Source: Didymella arachidicola (lineage: Eukaryota; Ascomycota; Dothideomycetes; Pleosporales; Didymellaceae). From it: DNA of 64,000 nucleotides. Under the pieces are notes generated by a model. The model was given only the letters and a program-made list of their open reading frames with translations, searched no databases and was not told the origin of the DNA. Where the stretch lies: contig CM049996.1 in NCBI GenBank assembly GCA_016630955.3, positions 868,001 to 932,000 of the forward strand, in the 5' to 3' direction. Position numbers and translations under genes: made by a program. Of this stretch, positions 23,166 to 33,251 are shown piece by piece (position 1 is the stretch's first letter; each line of letters starts with the position of its first letter).

Positions 23166-24428
23166 CTTCTGACCAGCACAAGAAAGTTTCGCGTTGTGGA
23201 GTCGGCGAAGGGGCGCAACGAGCGAAGAACGGGAGAGCGCACCAGTGAAGGAGAGTCGGGCTGGTGGAAAGCCTCACAGTCGCAAGGGGCGCTGTGTAAT
23301 GACGATGGAGATTAGTGAGCCTCAAAGCGTGCCGTAGTGAGTGTGGCCCGTTCCTTGGGGGGTCGAAAAGCTGGGGCGGACCGCGTGCGGGTCAATGCAG
23401 AGGTAGCACTAGATGGCGATGTCAGTCCGGATGTTGAAGGGGAGCCGCGACGGTGGTGGCAGGGATAGAAAAAGTGAGGGAAGTCGCGCCCAACAGGCAC
23501 GCTGGGCCACGTCCGCCAGACTCGAATAGGGGAGCGAGCGGTGAAGGGCTTGTAGCAGCGCCGCGCAGGCTGCACGGGCTGCGAACAGGCTGCAGAAGGG
23601 AAGTGAACGTACCGGTAATAGTATTGAGAACGGAAAAGAACAGAACAGCGTGGTGCGATGAATGTGAGGCGTGGTGTTGTGAAAGTACTTTGTTTCCTCG
23701 TCGCGCGCGGAGAGATCAGAATAGGCTAGTACGAACTAGGCTGCGCTAGCGTCCAAGGCGCTTTGGCACGACTGAACGATGTGCAGGCGACAGGCAGGCG
23801 TAGTCAGAGAGTCAAAGCGCAAGGAGGCCTTTGCGCAATATCACGACCAGTGCAAATGCGGCGGCCGAACGTCCCTGAAACAAAAGACTTCACTCACAGT
23901 TGTCTTTGCCTCAGATGTCGCAGATGGACGGCGCTCTGCCCGACAAAGCAGGGATCAGGAGCCGACCGCTTGAATTTTTCTCAGCTGTCCGCTGCCGCGC
24001 AATCCGGGCGATGATGCAGCGCAGTCCAATCTCGTATTGGGCGAGGTGCCCTTTTGCACTGCTTTGTGGTCCTGAATGGGGCGGCTTGAGACAGTTCCCT
24101 CTTCAAAAAAGGGTATGAGTGAAGGGGGCCTGTTCGAGATGCAAGTGCGACCCTGCAGATCTTCGTGGCTGCACAGCTGCTTTGATTGCGTCTTCAACAA
24201 TCTACTCGAGTGGCGTGGGTGAACACCCTCGTGGCAAGGCAGCACAGCAGCGTTCAGAGACAGGAAAAGCAAGGTGAGCTGGTATCTGATTCTTCTGTCA
24301 GCTTTGGTTCGGCCACCTGCAGCTGTGCCACGTCTCCTTCGTTGGGGATCTGCTTCAGGAATGCAGATGACGTTAGTGATCAAGCTTACCTTCCAAGTTG
24401 GTGTCTTGTTGCTAATGGGCCGGTCTAG
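23166..24428. other. intergenic, upstream of C2H2 factor
   Basis: This 1.26-kb stretch is probably the long promoter and 5' leader of the minus-strand C2H2 gene. Overlapping minus-strand frames (23005-23575) are compositionally random. No element is recognised. Confidence 0.45.
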
Positions 24429-25160
24429 TGGGCGAAGACGAAGACAATGGCGCAGATTCGCGAGAAGTCGATCTAGTGTTACTCAATCTTCCAGTGCAGT
24501 TCGAACGGTACGGCAAGCATCCCTCTCATGACAAGGCGCAGGGGACTCTCATATACAGCACAGAGCACACTGATCAGCTCCCATAAGCCTCATCATGATG
24601 GCGTTTCAGGAGCAGCCCTATCCTGATGCTCATCTCGCAGTCGACAGACTACAGCTTCACCATCGCGTTTCTGTTAGTCCTCCGCTGCTACCTGTCATGG
24701 CGCTATGACAGTCTGCGGCCTGCCTTGAGCCGTCAGTGGCGCCCGCGGGTGCAGAATTGGGCTCCACAACCCGAACGGCACATGTCGACGAGACTGCCGC
24801 ATAATTCTGAGCAGCGCATTCAGATCACTGACCGAACAGGATGTGGAAGGCGCGTATGCAATGCTCACGGTGACTGCACACCAAATTCAGGATTCATCTC
24901 GCGATACGCAGCTTGCTGCAGCCGGGACATCCTTGAACATGGGGATGGGCTTTGGTGCTCTCTGGCTTCTGGAAGGTTGCCAGAAGGAGCAACGCCTCGC
25001 ATCCGTCGCAGCTGCCGCCATGGGTGACCCCGTCTTGCAGGGCGACCACTTTCAAGCCGTCCTCTGGCCCGAGCAGCTGCGACACTTCGAGCGACGTTTC
25101 GAGCCTCCTTTCAGCACAGCAGAACTGCTTCCCAGGCTAATTGCCATTGGCTGGTTTTAG
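24429..25160 (+). other. possible multi-exon gene or gene relic, unresolved
   Basis: Three patches read like real protein but lie in different frames. They are 24429-24583 (REVDLVLLNLPVQFERYGK, ending at a stop), 24595-24672 (MMAFQEQPYPDAHLAVDRLQL) and 24840-25160 (VEGAYAMLTVTAHQIQD to LLPRLIAIGWF, then stop). An intron of GTTAGT...GACAG type (24673-24711) could extend the second patch. Joining it to the third needs a weak donor such as GTCGAC with acceptor at 24838-24839. A likely intron ending TCTAG at 24428, with branch GCTAAT, precedes the first patch, but I could not find a start exon that keeps frame. It could be a real small gene with unusual splice sites, or a decayed one. I recognise no domain. 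Confidence 0.3.
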
Positions 25161-25549
25161 AGTTTTGTTTGCAAGGCGAAGTCATTTTGCGGTGAGCGAC
25201 CCCTGATCTGCCCTTCACTTACTCGCGGACATGAACTGCTGGTGAGTGCAGCAAGACATCGACCACTGTGTGGCAGCACCAATTGCTTGCTCCCAGGCGA
25301 CCGAACCTTCGCCAAGGACAGTGTGATCTCGTTCCACGACCTTCTTGCGCCCGTCGAAATTCCTGATCGCTGACAACAATTGGTGCCCATCGAGAGCCAG
25401 CGTTGTTTTGATGTTGTGGGCCCATTGATGGATACTTTACACGTCACCTTGCACAAATCTATCGGGGATATGTCGTTACCTTCCGGCGCGTTCATCCCAC
25501 AATCTGGCCCCGAAATTAACAACGTTTTAGCGTAGAGACGGCACAGCCA
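25161..25549. other. spacer before AT-rich island
   Basis: This stretch has normal composition, no supported gene, and only short minus-strand frames. It ends where the sequence turns abruptly AT-rich. Confidence 0.4.
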
Positions 25550-25988
25550 CGTACTAACGTTTAGAGGAAATATATAAATGCTAAAAGCTCTATACTGCTA
25601 GGGTTTTAGTAGAAATAATAAGTTTGTTTATATTATTTAATTCTCTATTTAGTAAAGCTATAGCTATAGCGTCTAGAATTGAAGTCTTAAGTAATTAGCT
25701 GTTGAAGTCGTACTTTAAGCAAAGCTCGTAAGCACTAATTCTATTGGTTCTCAGGGATGAGTACGGTGACAGGAAGCCGAGGGGGTTGGTTGCAATAAGG
25801 TGTACAGATACGATCTGTCAGTCTTGAGAGCAGGGTAACGATGAGTAGTACAGAGTAGACTGTCTAGCTCGAAGGTTGGGTTTGAGATCCAAAGACAAAC
25901 TTTAACTTAGGATTGAACACACACTGTAAGAGTTGTGTTCCTACTAAATATATACTAAGGGAATTCTGTGTGCATGTTGCTAATACTT

Positions 25989-26096
25989 AAGCCACCTTAG
26001 GTGGTTAAGCCATCGCAGGTGGTCGAACCATTGCAGGTGGTCGAGCCATCGCAGGTGGTCGAGCCATCGCGGGTGGTCGAGCTTGGCGAGGTGGTC
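25989..26096. repeat. 18-bp minisatellite, six tandem copies
   Basis: Six head-to-tail copies of an 18-bp unit with consensus GAGCCATCGCAGGTGGTC. Start points are 25989, 26007, 26025, 26043, 26061 and 26079. Copies 2-5 differ by one to three bases; the outer two are more divergent. It sits inside the AT-rich island but is itself GC-rich. Confidence 0.9.
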
Positions 26097-26190
26097 AGTC
26101 ACGTGACACGTGACACGCTGTCGCCCTAAGCGATGCCCCGCTTCCTATCAGTACCTGTTCTTTCGGAGATCGTAACATTAGCTATTACTA

Positions 26191-26622
26191 ACGTACCTTA
26201 CGGGCGAACACCGCACACAGGCGAACGCCGCACCTTGTTTTACTAGTTAAACCTCTATTTTTACTTCTAAATAACTCCTCTAGTACTAGGTGTTAAATTC
26301 TAAATTTTTTATAGTAGAGCTGCAAGTATATAAAGAAGCTCTTTCTAAAATCTAAAAGGTATAGCTTTAGTAAATAATAAGTGATTAAAGAAAAAGTAAA
26401 TTGCAGGGATTATTTAGACCTACTTTTCTATACCTCTAGGTCTATAAAAGCTAGAGCTAAGCTACTTATAAGGCTAAAAGTACACTTATATAAGATATAT
26501 ATTTAATTTTTAGAAGATTCTATAAGATAATTCTAGAGCTATTAGCCTCTAGATGTTTGGTTTTCCCTAGTAAAACTAGGTGCGGCGTTCGCCTATGTGC
26601 GGCGTTCGTCCGTAAGGTACGT
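26191..26622. mobile_element. 432-bp MITE with 56-bp terminal inverted repeats
   Basis: The left end 26191-26246 and the reverse complement of the right end 26567-26622 match at 52 of 56 bases. Both begin ACGTACCTTACGG and both contain two copies of a GCGAAC-N-CCGCAC motif. Three of the four mismatches are transitions. TA flanks both ends (26189-26190 and 26623-26624), the target duplication of Tc1/mariner-type elements. The interior is AT-rich and has no open frame, so it is non-autonomous. It needs a transposase from elsewhere; its TIRs do not match the two pogo elements in this window. Confidence 0.85.
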
Positions 26623-26775
26623 TACTCTATAAACTCTATATTAAGAACTAGTAAGTTATTAGTAGATAGAATAAATACTAATTAGTAGCTTATACTTACT
26701 TAAAAGTATATTAAAAGCTATATATAAATTAGAGTTTATTAAAGCTCGCTAATCGCTCTGTATTTAGAATAGTGC

Positions 26776-28620
26776 TCACATTAATGCACGCTGAGGCGGC
26801 AAGGTGCGGGTGTCGCGAAATCAAACAATGGGACAGCGGAGGCTGCTGTGACTTGCTCGACATAACTGTCCATCGACTGTCGACCTGAGCGAAGCCGCTC
26901 CCTCGAACAATTCATTGGCTGCATACATTGTGTGCAATCGATCGACGATGTACACAATCAACCTGCGCATACGTAAAACGTCGGACATTCGACTCCAAGA
27001 TTGTATGAATCCAATGACCGTTCGATCGTGACTTTGAGCACACGCACTTTGTGTCAATATCTCCTACCGGTGCCAAACGCGTGCTTCCGCCAGATCAGTC
27101 TGTGCGGTCCCACGATTCCGGTGCAATGCACGCGCTGCCGGTCCCCACTTCAAGCCTTGCGCTGCACGTTTCGGTGATCTGCTCTGACACCCGGGCAGCC
27201 AGCCGCCTAGCATTGCACAAACCATCGTGCATTTCTTTTTCATCAACACCCATGACAGATGTCGCTCTGGCGGTGAGGGCGTCGCATTTCGACGCAGTCC
27301 ATTTCTTAACGAGCAGAACTACTGGCAGTTCCGTCACCGCTACAACACAATAGCCCTTTAGATTGCTGCCACCATTGCAACATGCACGGCTGTTTCACCG
27401 CTTTCTGTTCGCCGCACCTGCTCCCGCCCGCCGCGTCCAGGGAAATACGGCGTCCTATTCTTGTCTCCAGAAGCGCGCTTTGCCTCAGATTCCCATGCGC
27501 ACTGCGCCATGAGTGGCCAGCCGCTGGTATCCCCGAGCGCAGACTGTTTTCCAACCCGGCCAACGTTCCGTTGCAGGGGATTGTCTGATGCCCCTACCGC
27601 AAGGCTTCAAAGCACCCGAGCGCCCTTCCACGTAATTTCTAGAAGCAGCCTGGGCCATCATAGCAGCCATGCGCGCTGTGCGCCTGAGATTCCCCTGTCC
27701 TTTTCGGAAGATTACCCCTTTAACTAGCCTTTCAAGGCACCTGGAAATGACGGTCGACAGCATGCTTTCGTCACAGTGGTGGGTGAACTCATCTTGTCGA
27801 CCTAAAGTGGGCTTTAATGCTACCTTCCGATGCTTGTTAGTCATGGGACTTGATTCAGGAGTTTGGGACCGAATTGCGGGAGCGCGTGCGACTCCCCGTT
27901 GACAGCAACCTGAACGGACACACAGAACGTCCCCTGGTCTCTCACTTGCCCAGCAGCCAGGAATCCCGCCGAACATGATGGCAGTTGGCTGTGTTTGGCG
28001 GGACTACCATACAGAAGTCGAACAGAGAGCGTATCTAAAGATGTCTCGGAAGTGCGGTTGCGCATCCGCAATCAATCTCTAGTCATGTGACAAATGATGC
28101 CATCCTGACTGATCATTAAGGTTCCAGCCTCTCACGACCGATCACAAGTCGATTCAGTTGGGCGATCTCGCATCGAGAGTTCACAGCCCTAGCCGGGTTT
28201 GCCGTGGTAGTCATCGCACGTACATCCGCTGAACTTGGTGCTGACGGCCACTGCCTCCCGCTGGCACACAGCGCATGCGTAGACCCTGAACTGCAAACAC
28301 CTACAGGTGGTCTGTACAATGAAGGCACAGATGAACCCTGGAAGTTTCGCTACGATCACATAAGGCCAATCGTGGACCATGCGTAGTCCGTCGATCGAGC
28401 AAGCAGTAGTCGAAACCATATTAACCCTTGACTGTGATTTTCAGGTTGCATCTCGACACGCATAATTCAGTCGGAAGGCCAAACATTGCAATTGAGATGT
28501 CACTGTACGGACATATACAAATATGACAATAAAAGTCCGCTATGCGACAGGGTACCGCTATTTACAATATGAAACCCAATATCCCCCAGGAATGACCGAC
28601 TGTGTATCCGGCTCCAGTAC
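26776..28620. other. intergenic region, no supported gene
   Basis: This 1.8-kb stretch has normal base composition. The longest frame (27485-27976, minus, 163 codons from an ATG) has no domain, high Arg/Cys content and overlaps plus-strand frames equally long for their place, so I do not call it. The right end is the 3' region of the flavohemoglobin gene. Confidence 0.45.
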
Positions 28621-29880
28621 TTAAACCCTCGGAACACCACCAGTACCAAATAGCTCCATATGAACCCTCTCAGCCGGCACACCATATGTCCTCAACTTAG
28701 ACTCAACGTCAAGCATGAACCGCTCCGGCCCACAAGTGTAGTATAGCGCCTTGTCGTTATCCGTGAACAATACTTTTCTGTCGACAACACCCAGATTGAC
28801 GCGGCCCTTGATGTCGTAGTCCTGACCCTGGACCTCTCCCTGCTTCGGACTCGACGAGAAATATACTGTATGCAGATTACTCTTCTTCGCCGCCAGCTCA
28901 TCAATCTCCCTCTTGAACGCCCTCGTCTTGCTGTCCCGCGCACCCTGAATCCAAGTCACCGGTCTCGACGCTGAGTGCTCAAATGTTGTGTTCAAAATGC
29001 TCTTCAAGCAAGTGAGGCCAACACCCGCTGAGATCAACACAATCGGTGTGTCGGTGTCCTCCTTTTCCTCATCGAAGTAGAAGTCGCCCCATGGTCGCGA
29101 GACCTGTACGACGTCGCCGACATTCTTCTTCTTATGCATGATGTTGGAGACATATCCGGGGTGGGTGAAGTATCTAGGCTCGCCGACGTCGACGCCAGGT
29201 TCACGCTTTACACTGATGCGGAGGTAGTCCTTGCCCGGCGCATTGCTCAGACTGTACTGTCGCGCCTGCCAAACGCCGCCATCGAGCTCGTCCACAAAGA
29301 TGTTGACAGAGATGAATTGACCGGGCTTGAAGATGGGAAGCTTTAGGTTTGGGTCCACGGGCTGCAGGTAGAATGATGTTATTTCCTCGGCTTCCTTCTC
29401 TTTGCGCACGATCTTGAAGTCCTTCCAGGATGTCCAGCCGTCTGCCTCCTTATACAGACCATCTTCTTTGCTGATCATGATGTTGGCGAGATGCCAATAA
29501 GCGGCTTCCCAGGCGCCGAGGATGTCTTGGGTAGCAGCCTCACCGAGGACAGTCTTCATGGTCTTGAGGAGGTACTCTCCGACGATGTCGTAGTGCTCTG
29601 GCCGGATGTACAGCGAGGCATGCTTGTGGCAAATCAGCTCGACGGCGGGCGACAACCTACCCAGGTCGTCGATGTTAGAGGCGTACGCGTACAGGGCGCC
29701 GGCAAGAGCACGAGCCTGGTGCCCGGTTGCTTGATGTGTGTTGTTGAAGACGTTCCTGAGCTTGGGGTGGGCCTCGAGCAAGTCTGCGTAAAACTTGGTG
29801 GTGATAGTCTCGCCATGTTGGGCCAAGACCGGAACAGTGGCCTTGATGATTTGAGCTTGCTCGGATGTGAGCGGTGCCAT
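28621..29880 (-). CDS. flavohemoglobin, nitric oxide dioxygenase
   Basis: Single exon, 419 residues, ATG at 29880. The globin domain (about 1-145) starts LTSEQAQIIKATVPVL and carries the proximal-His segment ELICHKHASLYI. A ferredoxin-reductase-type half follows: an FAD-binding barrel with RQYSLSNAP (about 208-216) and an NAD(P)-binding part with SAGVGLTCLKSIL and YYTCGPERFM near the end. This matches Hmp/Yhb1-type enzymes, which convert NO plus O2 to nitrate using NAD(P)H and protect against nitrosative stress. No obvious targeting peptide is present, so cytosolic action is expected. Full length and apparently intact. Filamentous fungi often have two paralogues (cytosolic and mitochondrial); I cannot see a second here. 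Confidence 0.95.
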   Translation of the reverse strand: MAPLTSEQAQIIKATVPVLAQHGETITTKFYADLLEAHPKLRNVFNNTHQATGHQARALAGALYAYASNIDDLGRLSPAVELICHKHASLYIRPEHYDIVGEYLLKTMKTVLGEAATQDILGAWEAAYWHLANIMISKEDGLYKEADGWTSWKDFKIVRKEKEAEEITSFYLQPVDPNLKLPIFKPGQFISVNIFVDELDGGVWQARQYSLSNAPGKDYLRISVKREPGVDVGEPRYFTHPGYVSNIMHKKKNVGDVVQVSRPWGDFYFDEEKEDTDTPIVLISAGVGLTCLKSILNTTFEHSASRPVTWIQGARDSKTRAFKREIDELAAKKSNLHTVYFSSSPKQGEVQGQDYDIKGRVNLGVVDRKVLFTDNDKALYYTCGPERFMLDVESKLRTYGVPAERVHMELFGTGGVPRV

Positions 29881-31317
29881 TGTGAGTGTGTCCTGAGCTT
29901 CTTTGTGTTCCTCTTGGCAAGCTGTGATTGTTGGAGATGTACTGGCAGCGATAGATAAAGTTCGTTCGCAACTGACGACCTTATTGCCGAATAGATGTTA
30001 TGATGAATACAGTAGCAGGTATCCTGTTCGGTGATCACTTGATCTTTTGGTAGCGCTCAATGCTGTAATAATGTTGATGATGCGAAAATATGTTCGTCGC
30101 CCCTTCACACAAGATATATACTTCAGCCCTCGTCGACCCATATTCCTGCGCTGCCCGTTGCGCAGTGCATCTCCGCGGCACTACACATGTCGTTGTCCAG
30201 CTTCCTCGACGCCAAATGTCGAGACCTTGTCAAAATTCTGATGACCGATCATACATGCAAGCGGGTGCGAATTACGTACGAAGCACGTGTTGTGTGGCTC
30301 TTCACGCCGCTACGTCCGCCATTTCCGCCGGGCAGAGCCGCTTTGAAAGCTTCCATCGCGGCAGCTACGTGAGGCAAGACGAAAAGGTGAAAGTCTCCGA
30401 AAGCGTTGGTGGGATGCTCCATGACTGCTTCCTGTTGGATGTGACTGCCTGCTAGGGTCACATTTCCTGCATCTCTGCCAATCTCACTGCCTGTGAACAC
30501 AAGTAACCACGCTCAGCGTGTTCGCACTCATCCATCTTCCATCAGGCACTCGGCCTCTCTTGATTGCTAAGATAACACGCTTCCTGCTTGAGCCTCTCGC
30601 TGTCGTTCTCGCACTCAGCATGACTAAATGTTTCCCGATCGATCCCCAAGGCTGCCGACATTTTCCGGCGACAGTGAGCGCCCGTCAGCAAACTGGAACA
30701 TTGAGTCATTAGGTAGGTATGCCCCGTCGCAGAGTTGGACGATGATGATCAAACTGTCGGGTGATGTGCAAATCTAGAATCGTTGGAGTTGCTGCTTCTC
30801 CGCGGCTTGAGGCGGGGCTGATCCACACGTGACAAGACTCAAACCGCCCACTGCAACCTGATCATGCTTTCCATGACCGCCATCAACAGCCATGCACTTG
30901 ACACGGTACCTTTTAGATCATTATCTACATTGATGCTTTGGGAAAGCCCTGGTCTCATGGTCATCTGCGCAGACTGTCACACAATGAGGGAAATAGAGGC
31001 GCCGCAGCAGTCCTCGTCTTGCCTTCGTCTGCAGCCAAATTTCATGCGAAATACTGCTCGGAGACACTCGGCCTCCCCGTTAGAGAGATTCCATCAGCAT
31101 CTGTTTCGCACAATGAGCTTATGGATACAACTACTGCTTTACGAGAGCGCGAAAAATGCAACTCATATAAGAACGTTTGATGCTGTCGAAGATACATACG
31201 CTGACGATACCAAGTTGGCTCAACAGACTTATGAGAGTCGAGAGCTTAGATCCCTGAGCTAAGAAAGGGTATCTCAAAGGCTACAGTAGTGGTACGCCTT
31301 AAACATGCGGACCACTT
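29881..31317. other. intergenic region
   Basis: This 1.4-kb stretch holds the flavohemoglobin promoter and the 3' side of the disrupted minus-strand gene. The frame 30864-31262 (plus, 132 codons) is featureless. Nothing else is supported. Confidence 0.5.
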
Positions 31318-33163
31318 TCACTCCTCCACCAGCAACACTACTGCTTTGGATACTTGAGAGCCCGGGACGCGGCCCCTGCTGATCTCCTCAAAATTCGGCA
31401 TGAATCTCTCATTCTTGCAGAGCATCTCCTCGATCTCCGTGTCTTCCTTGATAGGTTCCGGCTCGAGCGTCAAAAGGAGCGGATACAGACACAGCGATAC
31501 ATTTTTGTCCGCCGCCATTGCGTCGGAAACCGGGTAGTGCTCGCAGTGGATGGCTTGCATTAAGCTCGCATCGAACTTCGTACCTGGCCGAATGTAGTGG
31601 ATGCGGTATTCCTTCGGGCTAAGCAGCAAATTTTGCTTGAGATCGACGGCTTCTTTTGCGAATTCACTTGGAGTCATACTGGGTGGAATACTGGATTCTT
31701 GGCAAAGCTTCTCTCTCATTGCCTGGAAACGCTCCTTGATGTCTGACGTCCGGTACTTGTACTTGGTGTCGATGAAGTCTGGGTCTTCAAACATCAGCTT
31801 GGCAGCAACCTTGTCTTGCTGTTGGATAGTCGCAAGGCCGATAGCTTTCGTGTCCGCGGTGTCAAATACGCTCTTGTAATGTGTCATCATACCGTCAGAG
31901 TGCATGGCATCAAGCATTCGCTCAGGTGTTGCGAAGAGCCAGTGGCAGAAAAGCGCGCTGAAGAGAGCCTGTTGGGCATGTGGGCTTTTGAGATACTCTC
32001 CAAGGCTTTCAATGCATGCTCCGATCTCCTTGCCAGGGATACGACCGTATGAAATATTCTCAGCACAGCAGGTGAGATATCCAGCACCCGAGATGCTGAT
32101 TTCCGGGCTGAAGTTGTTATAACCCACGATCGACACAACATACTCTTGGAACTTTTTCCAGATCTGCTCGATCTCCCGATGTGCCGGCTCCCTGGGGAAC
32201 GCGGTTCCGGTGATGGGGTCGACATACTTCACGATCTTCTTTACCATGTCACGGTACCTGGCTTTGAGGGCACGCTGAGACTCAAGGTCCTTTAGTAAGT
32301 TCCCGATGACGGAACCTTTGGGACCATTGACAGTTCGGAGGATTGAGTAGCACTGTTCGACGAAATCCTCCGGCGTGTGTGAATGCCGTGTCATCCAGCT
32401 ACTTAGAATCGACGAAAGGGCATCGACTTTGAGATTGACGGCTTCGAGTGTCAAATCGTTTCTCCGCTGTCTTTTAGGATCAGGCTCCAAAGCGCTGGCA
32501 GATCTCTCAGACTCAGAATCGGCTTTTCTCTTGTTGGCGGCCTGGCCTAAAGATGGTCGACTGGAGTCAGATGAAGGTGTGTTCCTCTCAACAGATCGAC
32601 TTGAGGACGACACAGCAGGAAGCTCTTCTGGAGTATCATCGATGACGATGATATCCGGGACTCTCGTGTAGGGCTCGATAGATGTTTGGATATTTGGGCT
32701 GCCTTGTGTCGTCGCGCCGTTCTTGGCATGGACATTTGCTGACGACTTCGGCAATGTAGTTCCTCGGGTACATTTGGCTTCGTTGCGCGCGACACGAACA
32801 GAGGAGCTTCCGGTCGATTTTTTACGCTTCGAGGAAGGTGCGTAGTCATCATCGTCTCTGTCTTCCGGTGTCGGTGCTCTTCTCTTCTTCATGTGCTGCT
32901 TCGGAGATGCTAGCGGAGAGGAATCGTACTCAGGGCTCGATAAACAGTCCGCGGCGGTGTTCCTAGTTGGGGTGAATGGGCTCATTGTAGGTCGTTCCGC
33001 AGCGCCATCGATAGTCTGAAGCTGGTCAGTGGACTAAAACGATGGCTTGAATGTTGCAGCACTGACAGGGATGTTGGATGGCTGAATTTCCGGTGTATTC
33101 TCGACCTGAAGTGTCTCAGATCGCCGGGGTACATCAACTCGCGGTTCGAGTTGTTCCTCGGTA

Positions 33164-33207
33164 CCGAGTCCGTGCGCGTGACGCCCACCATCGCGTAACG
33201 CCCCGCT
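33164..33207 (+). repeat. left TIR of pogo element 1
   Basis: 44 bases identical to the reverse complement of 35220-35263. The next base differs (A versus G) and identity fades after it. Confidence 0.95.
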
Positions 33208-33251
33208 AAGCAAATCGCACCCCATCTTCAACACCCCATAGCTCAGTCAAT

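Larger units (their letters stand above)
25550..26775. repeat. AT-rich, RIP-like repeat island
   Basis: The sequence turns abruptly AT-rich with a great excess of TA dinucleotides (runs such as TATATAAATGCTAAAAGC, TTAAAAGCTATATATAAATT) and no open frames, then returns to normal near 26775. This is the usual look of fungal transposon DNA mutated by repeat-induced point mutation (C to T, favouring CpA). Inside lie an 18-bp minisatellite (25989-26096) and a MITE (26191-26622). Between them is a CACGTG-rich segment around 26098-26118. The parent element is not recognisable. Confidence 0.75.

Noticed and set aside
25840..26178. Solo LTR ending in CGTAACA at 26172-26178
   Set aside because: The right edge looks like an LTR end (TGTTACG on the other strand), but no matching left edge or 5-bp duplication can be found in the mutated DNA.
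27485..27976. 163-codon minus-strand frame
   Set aside because: No domain, unusual composition and overlapping plus-strand frames; no splice or neighbour support.
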